From contig WBMZ01014153.1 in assembly GCA_013400975.1 (NCBI GenBank), positions 186,001 through 250,000 of the forward strand: a stretch of DNA of 64,000 nucleotides, given 5' to 3'. Origin of the DNA: Atrichornis clamosus. Taxonomy: Eukaryota > Chordata > Aves > Passeriformes > Menuridae. The position numbers were made by a program, and so were the translations under genes. Below are positions 1 through 13,919 of this stretch, one piece after another (positions within the stretch are counted from its first letter, which is position 1; the number at the start of each line of letters is the position of its first letter). The notes under the pieces were generated by a model. It was not told the DNA's origin. It saw only the letters and a list, made by a program, of their open reading frames with translations, and ran no database searches.

Positions 1-2273
1 TGGGAAACTATGTTTTATTGTCAGCTCCCATTCAAAAATATAAACCTAAGGCTTAATGTAATCCTTTAGATATCCTGTATAGTCTTTATATAGTTGCTAT
101 ACAGGCTTTAATAAAAGCTGCAAAAGATTGAATATGCAAAGATATATTAGGAATGCAGAAGATATCTATGGAAGCTTAACACTTTAATAGGATAATTTTA
201 GTAAATATCTTAAAGCTTTCTGTCGAAACTTTGGTTGAGTATTTTCCACCCAAACAGCTGATAAAGAAATGGCACGCTTAACAAATTAATTTATATTTTG
301 CTGAGGTGTCTATTTGGAGAAACTGCATAACTTAATTTAAATAAAATATTTCAATTTTCCATTTGAAATTATTTTTGGCAACTGCAGAAAAAGATCACTT
401 TACAAGTATATAAAGTGAAATGTTTAATTCAGTGAAGATCTTTTAAAAACAACTTTCTTCAGAAAGAGCTTGATAACTTTATTTTTCTCAAAATTAGAAC
501 AACGGAACAACTTTGATTTCTGAAGCTCTTTGAAAAACTGAACTTTTGATCTCCTTAATTTGGTTTGGAATTCTTAATTGTTCTAAAGTTTTATTTAAAG
601 CATTTCAAAATATCACTTTCAAAAATATGGAAAATTAAATTTTAAAATGTCTTCTTATACCTATTTAATTCTTGCTTTATATAGGAACCCGAAGACACTA
701 AATTTCATTCAGATTTGCATTATATTCAGAGAGGTGAAGAGAAGTGTATAAATCTATAGAGCATAAATTTCACAACTCCAAAAAGAAGTTTGTGATTTGT
801 GCACTGATTTCAAACTCCATCCAGCAATTGTTCATCATAATTAACTTGTTTGTGGTTGATTTCCTTGTAGTTGCATGGCACTAGAAATTTTGAGATTTTC
901 CCTCTGTTAACCATCATTCACATGTATAATGAAAAGATGATCTTTGCCTCAAACAGCATAAAAGAGTCACATAAATATAACACAAGAGCTGTAGAAGGAG
1001 GATGTAGAGAAACAGTGGGACCATATCAGTCAGCACAGTCTTCAGTATCACCCTGGGGTAACCACAGATGTGCAGTATGACCACTTTTTCAAAGAACTGC
1101 TTCAAGGAGAAGATTGGTGAAAGGAGGAAACAAAGCATTTTAAACTGGCATATCTTGGCTAAAGCCAATGGCTAACTGAAAACAGAAATCTTGACATAAA
1201 CTCTATGGTATGGTAGAATTCACCGTGTATGAAATGCCTGTGTTTTCTTACAGTTTTCAATCATCTTGTAATAAAACTAATCCTCTTCTGTAACATTTCA
1301 GTAGAGTACAATTAAAAATAAAGTGATATAAAGCACTATTACATTAGACTCGCTTTCAAGTATTATCCAAGTTTTGGGGGTTTGGGGTTTTTTTTAATAA
1401 TTTCTCAGTACAAAATTAAATTTAAGGCAGTTCACATTGATTACAGAAAAAAGAAAATTTTCTAGGTTGTGGTTTTAATGTTGTAAACCCTGAAACTTTC
1501 CTGGAGAACTGAAATAGTGTAGTATGGTTTTCTTGGACATGTAACTTCTACTAGAGTTAGTTATTTCCGTGACATACATGGTAATAAGAGTACTACTTTG
1601 CTACTTAATCTAGTTAAGATATTTCCAAGTATAAACAGGCATAAAGAAATTTATAGCAGAAGAATTTAGTCATTCAGGAAGATTTAATGATTAAAAATGT
1701 CTGTTTCCAAGTTTCTGAGTGTCTGAAGAATCAGAAGAACTGATATATTTCAGAACTAAACATCCAAATCTCACTGCATTTTTGCTCCACAATTTAGGCT
1801 TTATTGTGTCTGTGCCTATGAGAATTCTCTGCGAGAACTGAAAGGTTTCCTTTCATCCTCTACACTTGGTAAAATTACCGACTGTTTCTACCACACGATT
1901 GTTGATTTAATTGATCAGCAGGCAGATGGCTGAACCATCTTTCACATAACTGTTGCTCGAAGTTGGATCTGATACAGCAGAAAGAAGATATAAAAGTTTA
2001 TTTCTGACTCTGTTGTGGTGTAAATAACTCTTATAACCATGACTACTCTGATGATTCAGTCTCAAGTGAAGCCACCTAAATAGTTGTATTGCACAGCCGA
2101 GAAGAGATTGGCTGAAGGCATGAAAAGAAATAGGAGTGAGTGATTGGGAGTGGTTGCCAAGCCAGCTTTTTCATTGAACAGAAAGTTCATGCAACAGCTT
2201 GAATTATTCAGAACTCACAGGACTTGATAATGTTTTTCTTTTGCGCATGTGAGAGAAAATGTCCACCTGGAAA
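1..2273. other. AT-rich unique sequence, no gene recognised
   Basis: I see no repeat family, RNA gene or convincing exon here. Open frames are short (at most about 84 codons, around 0.87-1.17 kb, on opposite strands over the same bases) and have no recognisable product. The only local oddity is a G5-T3-G4-T8 run at 1376-1395. This could be intergenic or intronic; the sequence does not decide. Confidence 0.6.
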
Positions 2274-2591
2274 TGGGAAGACTTCAGGATGATCTAATTG
2301 CAGCCTTCTAGTACTTGAAAGAAGCCTAGAAGGGAGCTGGAGACAGCCTTTTTTACAAGAGCCTGTAGTGACAGAGCAAGGAGGAATGTCTTAAAACTGA
2401 GAGTAGGTGTAGGTTACATATTGAGAAGAAATTCTTTCCTTTGAAGGTGGTGAGACACTGGAACAGGTTGCCCGGAGAAGTTGTGGATGTCCCATCCCTA
2501 GAAGTGCTCAAGGCCAGGTTGGATGGAGCTCTGAAAAATCTGGTTTAGTGGAAGGTGACCCTGCCCATGCCAGAAGGATTGGAACTAGACA
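2274..2591 (+). mobile_element. CR1 LINE, 3' portion
   Basis: This segment matches from memory the end of CR1 ORF2 and its 3' UTR, read on the plus strand. Recognisable stretches are GGGAAGACTTCAGGATGATC at the start, CACTGGAACAGGTTGCCCGG near 2457, and AAGGCCAGGTTGGATGGAGC near 2511 followed by a CCCTGCCCATGCCAGAAGG-like block. CR1 is the main LINE of birds and is usually 5'-truncated, as here. The copy stops close to 2591, before the usual GATGATC...CCCTTCCAACC end, so the 3' end is lost or decayed. Many substitutions against the family pattern indicate an old insertion. No open frame survives. The start is approximate to about 20 bp. Confidence 0.85.
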
Positions 2592-2880
2592 CATTTAATC
2601 TCTCCAAAGAAGACAAATTTACATAGTTTAATGGAATCTGATATTTTCGACATTCTGGATGGGGTTTTCTTCCTTTCTTTTTTTTTTTTTTTCTTTTCAT
2701 AGACTTTTTTTGTTTGAAATGATCCAATCTCTACCAATTGCTTAATCTACTCTCTAACTTCAATTTTTGTTTAAAAACCCAACGAACAAAACCAAAACAA
2801 AGCAAACAAATCCAATCCCCCCCTGCCAAAATCGCCACACCCACTGTGTACTCATTCTTCCTTTTTAAATATTTTTGTTA
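2592..2880. repeat. low-complexity pyrimidine and A/C-rich tracts
   Basis: A pyrimidine run (mostly T, some C) spans about 2665-2698, and an A/C-rich stretch with CAAA-type units spans about 2773-2824. They lie just downstream of the CR1 tail but do not look like its normal 3' end. No gene is visible. Confidence 0.6.
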
Positions 2881-5800
2881 TGTTCCAGAGTTGAGAGCAC
2901 TGTAAACCAACCACCCCACTACCAGCAATGATCTTAATAATTCTGTTCACTATTTCTGTTTGCTTTAAGATTGGGGGTCCATTAGAACTAGATTGTGACT
3001 CGTTTGGTGCTGCATATCATCAAAAAGAGCCTGTTCATCATCAGTTGAAAAGAAATTGTTATAGAATGGGTTCTCAAGCCAAGGTGAGCAAGATATCATT
3101 CTTCATGAATTAATCACAATTTTCTGTGAGAAAAGGAATGCTTTTGCTTTGTTTTGCCTTTTTTTCTTTCTTTCTTAGTATAGTTTTTATATGTATTTTT
3201 CTGTCTCTCCAAACTCTTAAATAAATAATTGACAAATAAAATTAAAAATAAACAACTTTGTAAGGAAAGATAAGTAAAATATAACTGCAAGCAAGTTCAA
3301 GACCATAGGACAAAAATGAAAGGAAAAAAATCGCCCAAATAACTTCACCCCTTCCTGAGAGAAATGTTTGCTCTGAGGATAAGGGTTTCTAATGTGAAAT
3401 CAAGAGGCATACTTTTAGAAAGATATTTCCCTATGTAAAGAGGTCTAGGTTGGTCTTTTGATATTTTTCTGGTTTGATTGTGGCTGAAACCTAACGGCAC
3501 ACACCATGTGCTAGCATATGCTAGTTGTAAAATGATGTGTATATATACTGGTAGTGAAAAAGCTTTATTCCACACCAATTAGGTACGCCTGGTTAAAGAT
3601 ATGCATGCAGTAAAAGTAATAATGGTTTCACAACAAAGACTGCTGTGATCATACAAATCAGACACCTGAAGTTCAAGCAGCTACTACTTAGAGAAAAGTG
3701 GGGGGAATCAAATAAAAACTGTTATAATGGACAAGTAATTATATTGCTTCTCTGTGATTTGGCTGAAACATGGTTTCAGGATAGGTTAACAGAATGCCAT
3801 ATGTGCTATGGAGTGGAAGATGCAGCTGAAAATTAATAGGAGGAAAAAATATACATACTGAATGTTTGACCTGGAAATGTATGAAAGTAGAGGGTTTAAA
3901 GAGAAATAAATGCTGAAACATCTGCTGTCTTTGTAATTTACTAGATACTTTTGTTTTGCAGATCATTCAAATTCTTTCTGATTATCTTAGTCTTCTCTAA
4001 TGTATACCAGTAGCTGAAATAGTGAATAAATGTTTGTAAAATGTCAGCTTGTTTTCTATTTAAAAGAAGAAGCCTTTTATGTTTCCTCAGCAGCTGCTAG
4101 ATTTAATAATTCTACCAGATGTCACATTTAAATTGAGTTTTGCATTTAAGGCTTTGAAAGGCATTGGAACAGGGAAAGCTTTTAGAATTTCAGCAGCTAT
4201 ACCACATTTTCTTAGATTCATCCAGCTTTGGATAAAAACACCCTTAATGGTGAAAAAAAAGTGAGCCTTAAAATGTAAATATGCAATAGCATACTAGGTA
4301 AACCTAGGAAACATTTTTTGCTACAGATATATTACAGGGTGTATTGTAGTTGAATGCAGTTTTCTGAACAACAGACTTGCCGCTTTCTCTGGCACTTTGG
4401 TAATGGCAGCTAGCCTAAGTACTATGAAAAAAAAAAAAAGCTGGTTTAAGGCACTGGTAGCATCCAGAGGTTTCTGCACTTGCTATGAAAAGACTTCTCT
4501 TGCAATGTCGTTATCAGCTGGTTACCACTCAATGTCCCACTGCATACATTGGAAAATGGATCAGGACACCACCTTATCCCACAGAACTTTCCTAAATAAA
4601 GTATCTGAACTTCAATTTTTTTAACAAACACTGAGAAATAAGGCAGCCTTCTTAATTTTGCTTTGAGATATTTTGCATTTTTTTCTTTTGATTAATTGTA
4701 TACATTCGCATGTACAAAAAAAATGCACATGCAATCCTGAAATTTATTACCCATTTTTGCCACATATCAACATACTGTTGAAATCTTTCATGATTGTTTG
4801 TGGGTTTATTTTGTGGTGGTGGATTTTTTGCTGTGGGGTTTTTCTGTTGGTTTTGGTTTGGGTTTTTTTTTTAACCCTCATTTGATTTCTAAGACACCAC
4901 CTATCAACATCAGGCGTTAAAACCTCATCAGGGTTACAATAGGCCTGGACTGTTCATGTTAGCATTTTAAACAGTTATAAGCAGCAATTTCTTCTCTTGT
5001 TGTCAAGCAATAAGCTCAAAGCAGCAAGTTCTTATCTGCTAGGGAGTAGTTGAATCCTAAAATATTTCTGATATTATACATATATGACTGACTATGTGTT
5101 AGTTTTCCCATTGTAATAATAGAGCAAGCAATACCATGAGGTAAAAAAAATAATGTGTTCAACTTCAAATTTTAAAGCTGTAAAGGAAATATTTTGCTTG
5201 ATATTAAAATATTTCTGATTAAAAAAAAGTATTTTTGGTGACACGATCTTCTTCTTCTTGGGAGAAAATGAAAACTCTATCTAAGATTATAACAGGAGTT
5301 TGGCATCAACATGGAAATATTTGCTAGTTATTGTACTTGCAAATTTTAGTTTTAGTTGCATGTGTCCCTGTAGAGAACACTATAGGAAAGGCTTTAAAGA
5401 GGGAGGAAAAAATTGGTATTTTTCAAATATGTGTAATTTGACCCCTGATTTTCGATGTTTTCTATTCTTTGTTAATGCATTACGTTTTTCTTTGTAGTAT
5501 TTGTACTTCATGATTGGTGATGGGAACACTTCTCCAAGTGTGAAAGAAAGGTAGCACAGTGCTAGCAGTGGAATGTTTACTATTTATTGTATGCGATGCA
5601 ATGTTTCTGGATCTCAAGTTGATGCTAAGCTTTGTGTGAGATCTCATTGTGAGAGAAAGATGAGGGTCATTTCTCACAGCCTGGCTGTCTGTTATCCCCT
5701 CTCACACTCTACTGGCTGAGTGAATATATTGAGCCTACTGAAAGCTTTATATACATATTAATATATTTTAAATATATGAATATGGACTTTTTACATATTT

Positions 5801-8800
5801 GTGTGTGTTGGATTACATTTGGATGAGTAACCTCATCCCATTTACAATGACATCGCAGTCCCCAGTGCGGAAGCATGGGAGGGTGACCTGACCTTGTGGT
5901 CCTCTTGACTGATCTGGAATCAGTCTTGGCCAACAGTGAGACTGTACCCTAAGGGCAAAGATGATTCTATGAACAGAAGTGAGAAAAATGTTCTCTTTAC
6001 GTTTCTCAGCACTATAAATGATGTCTGTGCTGGAGGAGAGGTAAATGCTCTTTAATCCGTGTTCTGGATAAGCTGTCTGAAAGGCATCTTTGTGGTCTCT
6101 GGAAGTACATTGAATTGACAAAGCTCTGAATAGATATCTAATTTAGTCTGTGCAGTTCTCAGTGCAGAATTAAAGTTTAATCTTTAAAATACATCACATG
6201 ATACGCCTAGAGAATGAAATTCAGGTTAGATTTTACTTGAACTTTACTAGTACCATCAGCAAAGAAAGGATATTGTCCTGTCCCTCTGTTTTTAAACTGT
6301 CTCTTTTTTATTGGCAGAAACAAGTTCTACACATGAAACCATATCTGTTTATATAATGGGCCAGAGCAGACAAGATTGTCTCTGGTTATTTTTAAAACCA
6401 GAACCTTTTTAATTTCCCACTGAGTTTCAAATTTTGGAAAGAATTGTTAAGTTGCTTTGTAATGCTCTGTGGTTAAATGGATGTTTTCTTTGTAGAGGTA
6501 TAGCTCTGGATGTGGTAATGAAAAACTACTTTCATGAATCAGAGGACCCTAGTATAGTTTGCATCATCCTAAAGCAGAACATCAAGACTAGCCAAAATAG
6601 TTATGCTCCAAAAGTGATTAGATAGAAGAACCTGGGGAAATTACTTCATACAAACAACTGTGTTTTATTTATCTAAAACTAGAGAAGGGTAACACATTCA
6701 ATAAAAATAAGAGATGTCATTTCATGCAGTATAAAATGTTTTTCATGTTCATAAATTTTGAATCATTGTAATATATTTAAATTTACGAAATCTGTTCAAG
6801 ATGCATGTATTAAGAAAGAAAAAAAAAAACCCCAAACTCCTGTATTTTCTCCTCAGTAGTAATAATATAAAATTCATTTTAAAATCATATCAATTTGAAT
6901 GTCTTTTGCAGCACAGGCTTTTACACTTGTGGAAAAGAAATATGTAAACATTTTTCTACAGCAGGAATTTATAGCTTTTAACACTTTTATGGTGGCTAAA
7001 AAGAGCTTGTTTTAAGATTACTGCTGCTAGTTTTTAATTTCTACTGTCAAGATGCTAGTTTGCTGTTACATAAGAAGTTGTACATGTAATTTTCATTCAT
7101 ATACTTTACCTCATTCTGTAATTTCAAGATTTATCTGAAAGCAAGTAATAAAATCAGCAGCCTATACATTTAATTTTTTAATTAAATTCTGACGTATGTT
7201 GGATAAGCACTTTAAATATTCCTTTTCTAATGAGAAAGTAGGCAATGTATTGTATTTAATATCATGCAAGGAAAACACTAATTTTAATTTGTTTACTGCA
7301 AGTGAAAGTGTTAACATTGGAGTTTTTGGTGTTTTCCTGGACAAAGGAGGTAGTATATGCTTCTAAGTTCAATACTAACACGAATTTCAATAGAAATCCT
7401 GCTTTGCTAAAGCTGTCATTTTTCCCTAGCTATGTTTCTTTTGGTGAAAAGATATCACTTTCTATATATTCCAAAGACTTTATGAAGGGTTATAAAAATT
7501 ACTTTATACTCGAAGTACGAGCCAAGACAGAATGATTCCATCTGTGTTCTGCCTGTGTGCATGGAAAAAGTACAAATTATTGGGTGAAATACCATTGGAG
7601 GGAAAGCTGGGAAACTGAATTCTTCAAAGTTTACAACATAGAAAATATATCAGCTGGGACCCCTACTATGTTTCTGTGTGTTCTGCTCTCTTTATAGAGT
7701 AGGTTGGGCCATCTCCAATCTCTTAATAATGGTGCAATTTTACCATCTACAGGTTTTGTTAACTATGTCTCTACCCATGGAGAGTACAAATCTCTGAGGG
7801 CTAAAACACACAGGGGGAATAACAACAGGGCTTATTAGTTGATTAATTGGCAATAAATATCTGTAGAGGTCTCTGCCAAAGGTAACATTGTGAGAGTCCG
7901 TCAGGAAAGTCCTTAATCTTCTGTTGTTATTTTTACTAGAGAAAACACTGTATTCAAACCTGTCAGGGATTTTTGAAAATGATAGTTTTGGTGTCTAGCT
8001 TCATTATTAGGTTTAAGTGGGTTTGGTTTGCCTTATCCTTAAAAAGAAAAAGTAAGACACATGAACAACAATAATTGCTTAGGGAGATAACTAAGCAAAT
8101 ACATCTAAGTTGAAGATTGGAAACGAATATTCATTGAGTATTCATAGCTGTATGCACTAGCAGTGTACTCCAGTCTTGAACAAGTCAACATTGCTGCAGT
8201 ACTCTTAGAAACACAAACTTCACGTTACACAGGCCACACTTGCCACAAAGAAATCTCATAATCTGCTCCCAGTAGACAGCCACATGCTAACATCCTTAGG
8301 ATTTTCCTTGGTTTTATAATAATCATGAGACGTACCCTCTGTATCTGAGTTATGCGGTCTCTGGAACTGAAGATCATTGTAAACTTTTCAGGAACTCTTG
8401 AGCCACCAAATAAGACAGTTCTGCTTGATAGGTCTGGTGTGGTTTGCAATCCCACAAGCTGCTTAAAATGAAGAATCGTGTCTGGGGAGCTGTAATCGTA
8501 ACAGTAGCTGCATCATTACACACAACTCCTCAACATATCCGTAGAATATAGCTCATAAATTTATATGTAATCTAGAGAAGGAAGGATGTATTTTATGGAT
8601 GTAATTTTGGTAGGTAATTTTAAAATTGTTTCTTTTCCAAACTGCTAGCCAGACATTGCAACTACCCAGATAATAAAACTGATACCATATCCTATATATT
8701 CACTTATTTGGGTTTGAGTGGTTCAAGATACGGTTTTTTTAGCAGCTTGGACTTAACATTGTTTGGCTTTCAGTATGTATATACTTTTTCCCACATATAG

Positions 8801-10002
8801 GAGCAAAGTTAGTTGATTTATTTCTCCTTAGTGTTTTGAAAATTCCGTAAATTTAATTGCTCTTATAGTGTGCATAAAATTAAAAAATGCATGGAACACA
8901 TCGAATAGACTTTATCCAAACAGCTCAGGATAGCTGAATATACTTCTAATATTCACTTCCTAGATGCCAGTGCATACGATTAGAGAAAGGCCAGAAAACT
9001 CAAACATACTGGATAGAGAACAAATGGAGAGCTGAAAGAAAAAGAAATTGGAAGATGTATTAGCAGTAAGCAGACAGCAGTTCAATATCTCGTCTTTTTT
9101 TTTTGTTTGTTTTTTGTGATATCCTCTGCCAAAATGTGTTTGTTCCCTTTTGGTTTGTAGCTGAGTGATAAGTTCTGGGCAGGAATGTGCTTAGACAGTG
9201 CATATCACAACACACTTCATATTCACAAAGGGAGGTACTGCTACCGGTGCCAAGAAATCTGTACAGCTCTAAGAGCTGTATAGTAAAATAAATCAACATA
9301 TCATTACTGCATCTGAAAAAAAAAGCTCATAAGGGTTAGCAAAAAATAGCATAGGACTTAAAATCCTATTTTGCACTGGTATCTAATAAAGGAAGGGGAA
9401 ATCCATGAAAGGAAATCTCATGAAAGGTGGCCTCTAGCAGATGAGATATATATGAGGGTGTTCCTACTCAGCTTCCAACAGTGTATTAGGAATAACAATA
9501 CAAACTGCCCACCCCCCATGCTGTTCACTGCAGTGACCATCCAATCCTGGCTTTGACTTCAGGCACTTCCAGTTTTGTGTAGTCTGGAAAGAAAATCATG
9601 TAATTTTCTTGGACAATATTTTAGACACTTGGGCTTTTTACTTCCAAAAGTGGTGACATTGCAAGAAAAGACAAGCAAAATTATGAAAGTTATTAAATAT
9701 AATTTTTATTTTTAAAATGAATAAGAGATTATATTTTTGGAGAAAAACTGTTTTAAAATATGGGGGTTTTTTTGGAAGCAGGCAAAACAAGTTGTAGATC
9801 CACAACTAAATTTTAGTGAAGGATATGTATGCAAGGAAATATAAATATCCTTAACCAAGGTTGCTTTAAAATCCAAACTAAAGTTATTCATAAAAGAATG
9901 TATTCAAAATATCATCTGATTCTTTCACAATCAGGAACCTTAGCTACATGGGTTTTTGCCTCATGTAAGGTCTGTAAGGTTTGAATTTAATGCTGGTGTC
10001 TG

Positions 10003-10019
10003 TGATGTAAATTACATCA
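10003..10019. repeat. 17-bp near-palindrome (TGATGTAA-A-TTACATCA)
   Basis: Two 8-bp arms, perfectly complementary, are separated by one base. The half-site resembles bZIP (C/EBP-ATF type) half-sites, but any binding is inference. Such a short palindrome can arise by chance in 64 kb. Confidence 0.4.
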
Positions 10020-11628
10020 GTATTTAAGTACCCCATTTGTAAAACTGCAAGAAAAAAATCCTCAACATGTGTCTTGTGTGTGGCTAATTCACACAGCTAT
10101 CATCTTCCCTCATGACAATGGTTCTTAGTGATGGCACGTTTTATAGGAACTGCCCTGAACACTCACTGAGTCTTTGTGTTGCATTTCATTCTCTGTATTT
10201 TTATGTCTGTCCACTACTGATATGGATAAATAAAATTAGTTTTAAAGCTGAATAGAAGCAGAGGGAGATTGTTCAACTTAGAAGCCTTTCAAAAACTTTT
10301 CATAATACCCATCTCAGGTTTAATGTATTTGAAATTTGCCAACGCAGTTCCATATTGAGCTAGTCTGTGTAACATTTTCATGAATATATTGTCTGTTTGA
10401 TGTGTATTCAGCTATTTAGAACAATGGTTTTTTGTGGCTGAACATTTACTGACAATCTCTGCAGTAGGAGTTTTTTAATTTTTCAATTTTCTAAACCATT
10501 TTCTGAAATTTGCTTTTTGTTCCATCTGTCATCATTAGCAATTGAAATTCTGTTGCAAGAAAGTACAAATGTTGTTTATGAAGTTATATTCTGATTCTCG
10601 TTATAGTATTTATATTTGGGTTTTAAAGACAAATTTGAAAATTGAGTAATACTTAAAAAAACATCCCCTTTCTCCTTTGGGTAAACCATTTTTGAGTTTG
10701 AGTAAATAAACCAGTTGGCTATTCCCAATGCCTATTCAGATATTCTGTATTGCAGCTGTATTGTTACTTTTAATTAGTAACTAATTTAGCAACATCACTG
10801 TAATTTTATATGGTAATTTTTACCATTAACATCAAGGAGTTAATATATTGTAAATTTTCATTTAGATAAAAATATGTACAATTACATCTTTATCAGATGA
10901 GAAATATTCTGTGTTTTGTATTCCTGAACCAATAAATGAGTGGCATATGCTATGGTATCTGTAGTTTAATTAAAGTTTTTAGTAGCAATGGTGCTGTAGA
11001 CATAGCAATGTCATACAGTTAGGCTTTTGAGAAGCCTAGCAATAATCTCTACTTCTTCATGTCTGCTTTAACCAGCAATGACATCTGCATTAAAGTTGTT
11101 AGAAAAAAAACCCCAAACTATTTTATTTCATAGTCTTATTTCTCTGTCAATATTAGATATTTTTAAATTATTTCATCTTATAAAATCATATCTAATATCT
11201 AAATAACCACATTTATATTTAATGTTGTGCACTTTGGAGCAGGGCCTGATTAATTGGGTTTTGGGGGATTTGGTTTGCTTTTCTGCCTAGACCATCCCTA
11301 GGCAGAAGCTTTTTGAGAGATTGTTTGGGAATTTGCATAGAGGAATAGGAAACTTAAATTTAGTGGTCACAGATAATACATAGAATTCATTATATTAATG
11401 TATTTGATTCTTGGCTAAAGTGAAGGGGGTTTTTTCTCTTTATTCTTTCCCCTGTGCAGCTTTAAGCAGATTTTTAATATTCAGGTACTACTAATAACGA
11501 ACAAATGTCCTTGTCAGTATTTTGAAGACACCCAAGGTGAAAATCACCCCTCCAGCCTCTCTCTCTCCCATTCTGTGACACTGAAATAGTGGTTAATGCC
11601 CACCATTCATCTCTCATAAGCTTCATTG

Positions 11629-11647
11629 CAAGGTGTAAAACACCTTG
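11629..11647. repeat. inverted repeat AGGTGT...ACACCT
   Basis: CAAGGTGT and ACACCTTG form perfect 8-bp arms around AAA. The inner AGGTGT hexamer is the core recognised by T-box factors, and two such cores facing each other would suit a dimeric site. Only the inverted repeat is seen; the T-box role is inferred. Confidence 0.4.
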
Positions 11648-12085
11648 ACATCTTGACGGATGTTTAAAAAAATATTAAGATAAAGGTGAAATATCCCTAA
11701 TATTTAACACTGTTACCTCGTTATAAGTGATCAAAAAAAAGGATATATCAACACATCCTGACTGGATTTGCTTCCGATTTATTGTACATTTGCATTCAAA
11801 TTTGATTGTAATTCATCTGTAAATTCAAATTCACCTTTAATGTACCCTTCTATATACCCTTTTTCTCAGAGAGCTTGGTTACTTGACTGATTATACTTTG
11901 GATTGTACAGTTAATTTATGCCTTGAATCAGTTTATTTAATTCTCTTTTACATTTTGTATTGTCACTTCAGTTTCCTCCCCTTACTTTTCCCAGCTACTG
12001 ACTGTTAACATTCACTTTATTCCAGTGCTCCCCAAACCTCCAAAAAATGTACACTACTGAAGGTGTTACAATTTTAATAAGTAAG

Positions 12086-12680
12086 CACAGAATATTCTGA
12101 GTTGGAAAGGACCTACAAGGATCATCGGAGTCCAAGTCCTGGCCCTATGCAGCAGACCCCAAGAATCACACCATGTGCCTGAGAGTGTTGTCTAAGTGGT
12201 CCTTGAATTCTCTCCGGCTGGTGCTGTGGCCACTTCCCTGGGGGGCCTGTTCCAGTGCCCAGTTGCCCTCTGGCTGAAGAACCTTTTCCTGATATCCAAC
12301 GTAAACTTCCCCTGACACAACTCCAGGCCATTCCCTCGGGCCCTGTCACTGGTCAGCACAGAGAAGAGATCAGTGTCTGGTCCCCCTCTTCCCCTCACAA
12401 GGAAGTTGGAACTGCAATGAGGTCTCCCCCCAGTATCCTCTTCTCCAGGCTGAACAGACCAAGTGACCTCAGCCACTCCTCATACAGCTTGCCATCAAAG
12501 CCCTTCACTATCTTCATTATCCTCCTTTGGATACTCTCTAAACTCAATGTCTTTTTATATTGTGGTTACCAAAACTGCACACAGGACTCAAGCCCAGCCC
12601 TCCAATTTGTCAAGGTCTCTCTTCAGGACCTCCCTGCCTTTGAGGGAATCAACAGTCCATTCATTTTTTTCTGTATATGC
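12086..12680 (-). mobile_element. CR1 LINE (CR1-J type), internally deleted
   Basis: On the minus strand this is the end of CR1 ORF2 plus the 3' end. The plus-strand text carries the family landmarks CACAGAATATTCTGAG at 12086, CCATGTGCCTGAGAGTGTTG, GGGGGCCTGTTCCAGTGCCC, GAAGAACCTTTTCCTGATAT, GAGGTCTCCCCCCAGTATCC and CTTCTCCAGGCTGAACAGAC. The minus-strand frame at 12192-12476 translates to fragments typical of the CR1 C-terminus (SDRARGNGLELCQGKFTLDI and HWNRPPREV). Compared with the sister copy at 34.3 kb, about 285 bp are missing at about 12594-12600, where sequence equivalent to about 34.81 kb joins sequence equivalent to about 35.10 kb. The plus-strand 154-codon frame over the same bases (12255-12719) is a shadow. 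The end near 12680 is approximate because the match fades. Confidence 0.92.
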
Positions 12681-13919
12681 TCAAATACAAAGAAAATAAC
12701 TTACTTATTGTTGAGATAGGTGGAATAAGTTTTAAAATGTAGGCTGAAGTGATGTAAATCAATCAATAAACTAACAGATTATTTCTCTTTACTAGCAGAA
12801 GAAATACTTTATCAACTAGAGGAAATAGTTCTCCTAATAATTCTATATTGGCTGGGGGGGGAAAGGAAAAAAAACCTCAAAAAACACCCCACCAAATAGT
12901 AAAATTAATTTTTGACCATTGTTACAGAAACATCAAAATGAGATTACTGTTCATGTTGTGACCTATGATGTAATGTAGTTTGTCACAGTTAAATAAGGAC
13001 ATGAACAAAAATGAAGTGTGTTTTCCAGATGGTATCCACTACCTCGACCTTATCTTAGGAGGTGTTTCTGATAAAAGTGTCGGGTATATGTATTTGCCCA
13101 TGTCTTTTTTTCAGACAGACACAAAAGAATGATTAAAACAGGAGTGTTTTTGTTGGTTTATCACATGATGTTACAACTGTTTCTGTGCTGTGAGCAAAAA
13201 ACATCATTTAAAAAACTTCTGCATCTGCAATGCCTCTGAATAATATGAACAACCTGTAAGAAACTGATGAGGAGAGAAAGGACCCCTGTTTCACTTCTTG
13301 TAGTGCCAGCAAAGAATGACAGCTGAACGTTGATTTGCTGCAGTTCTCAAGGCCGTAGGGTATTTTGGTGGGTTTTTCTGTATTTGTATGATTTTATTTT
13401 TTAATTAGAGCTTATTTATCTCATCAGGGTTGGAGACGTAAGTCAGTGGAATGCTCACAAAATTAGGTTCCTTAAGTAAGAATTAAAAATGTACCTAGAA
13501 TATAGTTCTCACATTCACATTATTTACCCAAACATAACCTGGTTATATTGCTTCTTAAAATCAAAGTAAAAAATGCTTTTCATGATACACCACACATTCT
13601 GTAAATCACTAATTTGTTACAGCAAGAACACCTTCTGACTGGATTAATTTACAATCACTGCTGATCATTCACTTCCGCAGTTATCCATCTCATAATCAGA
13701 AGTTAAATCTACTGATATTGTACTCAGAAAAGCTTTGACTGGTGTTTTCATTGCCTCCTTGGATTACATCTGAAATAGTTTTTATGATATATCTTTTCTT
13801 CTGGCCACACATGTCTTCCTTAGTCTTTTTCAACTGAAATAGCACATATCCTGTTTCTGTGCTGAAGGTTTGCAGCATAGAGCCCTGCAGGAGCAGATTT
13901 CTCTCATTTTAACCAAATT

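Larger units (their letters stand above)
2881..12085. other. AT-rich unique sequence, no gene recognised
   Basis: About 9.2 kb without a recognisable gene or datable repeat. Open frames reach about 102 codons (5813-6121, minus strand) but match nothing I know and have no supporting splice pattern. Visible small features are a G/T-rich tract at about 4795-4872, runs pairing A with C or G with T at 6819-6833, 9762-9773, 11103-11114 and 11425-11435, a near-palindrome at 10003-10019, and a T-box-like inverted repeat at 11629-11647. The 10.3-11.0 kb part is very AT-rich with many TAAT cores, which is typical both of conserved non-coding DNA and of plain AT-rich DNA. Confidence 0.55.

Noticed and set aside
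12255..12719. 154-codon plus-strand open frame
   Set aside because: It is the antisense of the minus-strand CR1 copy, whose own strand carries the recognisable ORF2 text.
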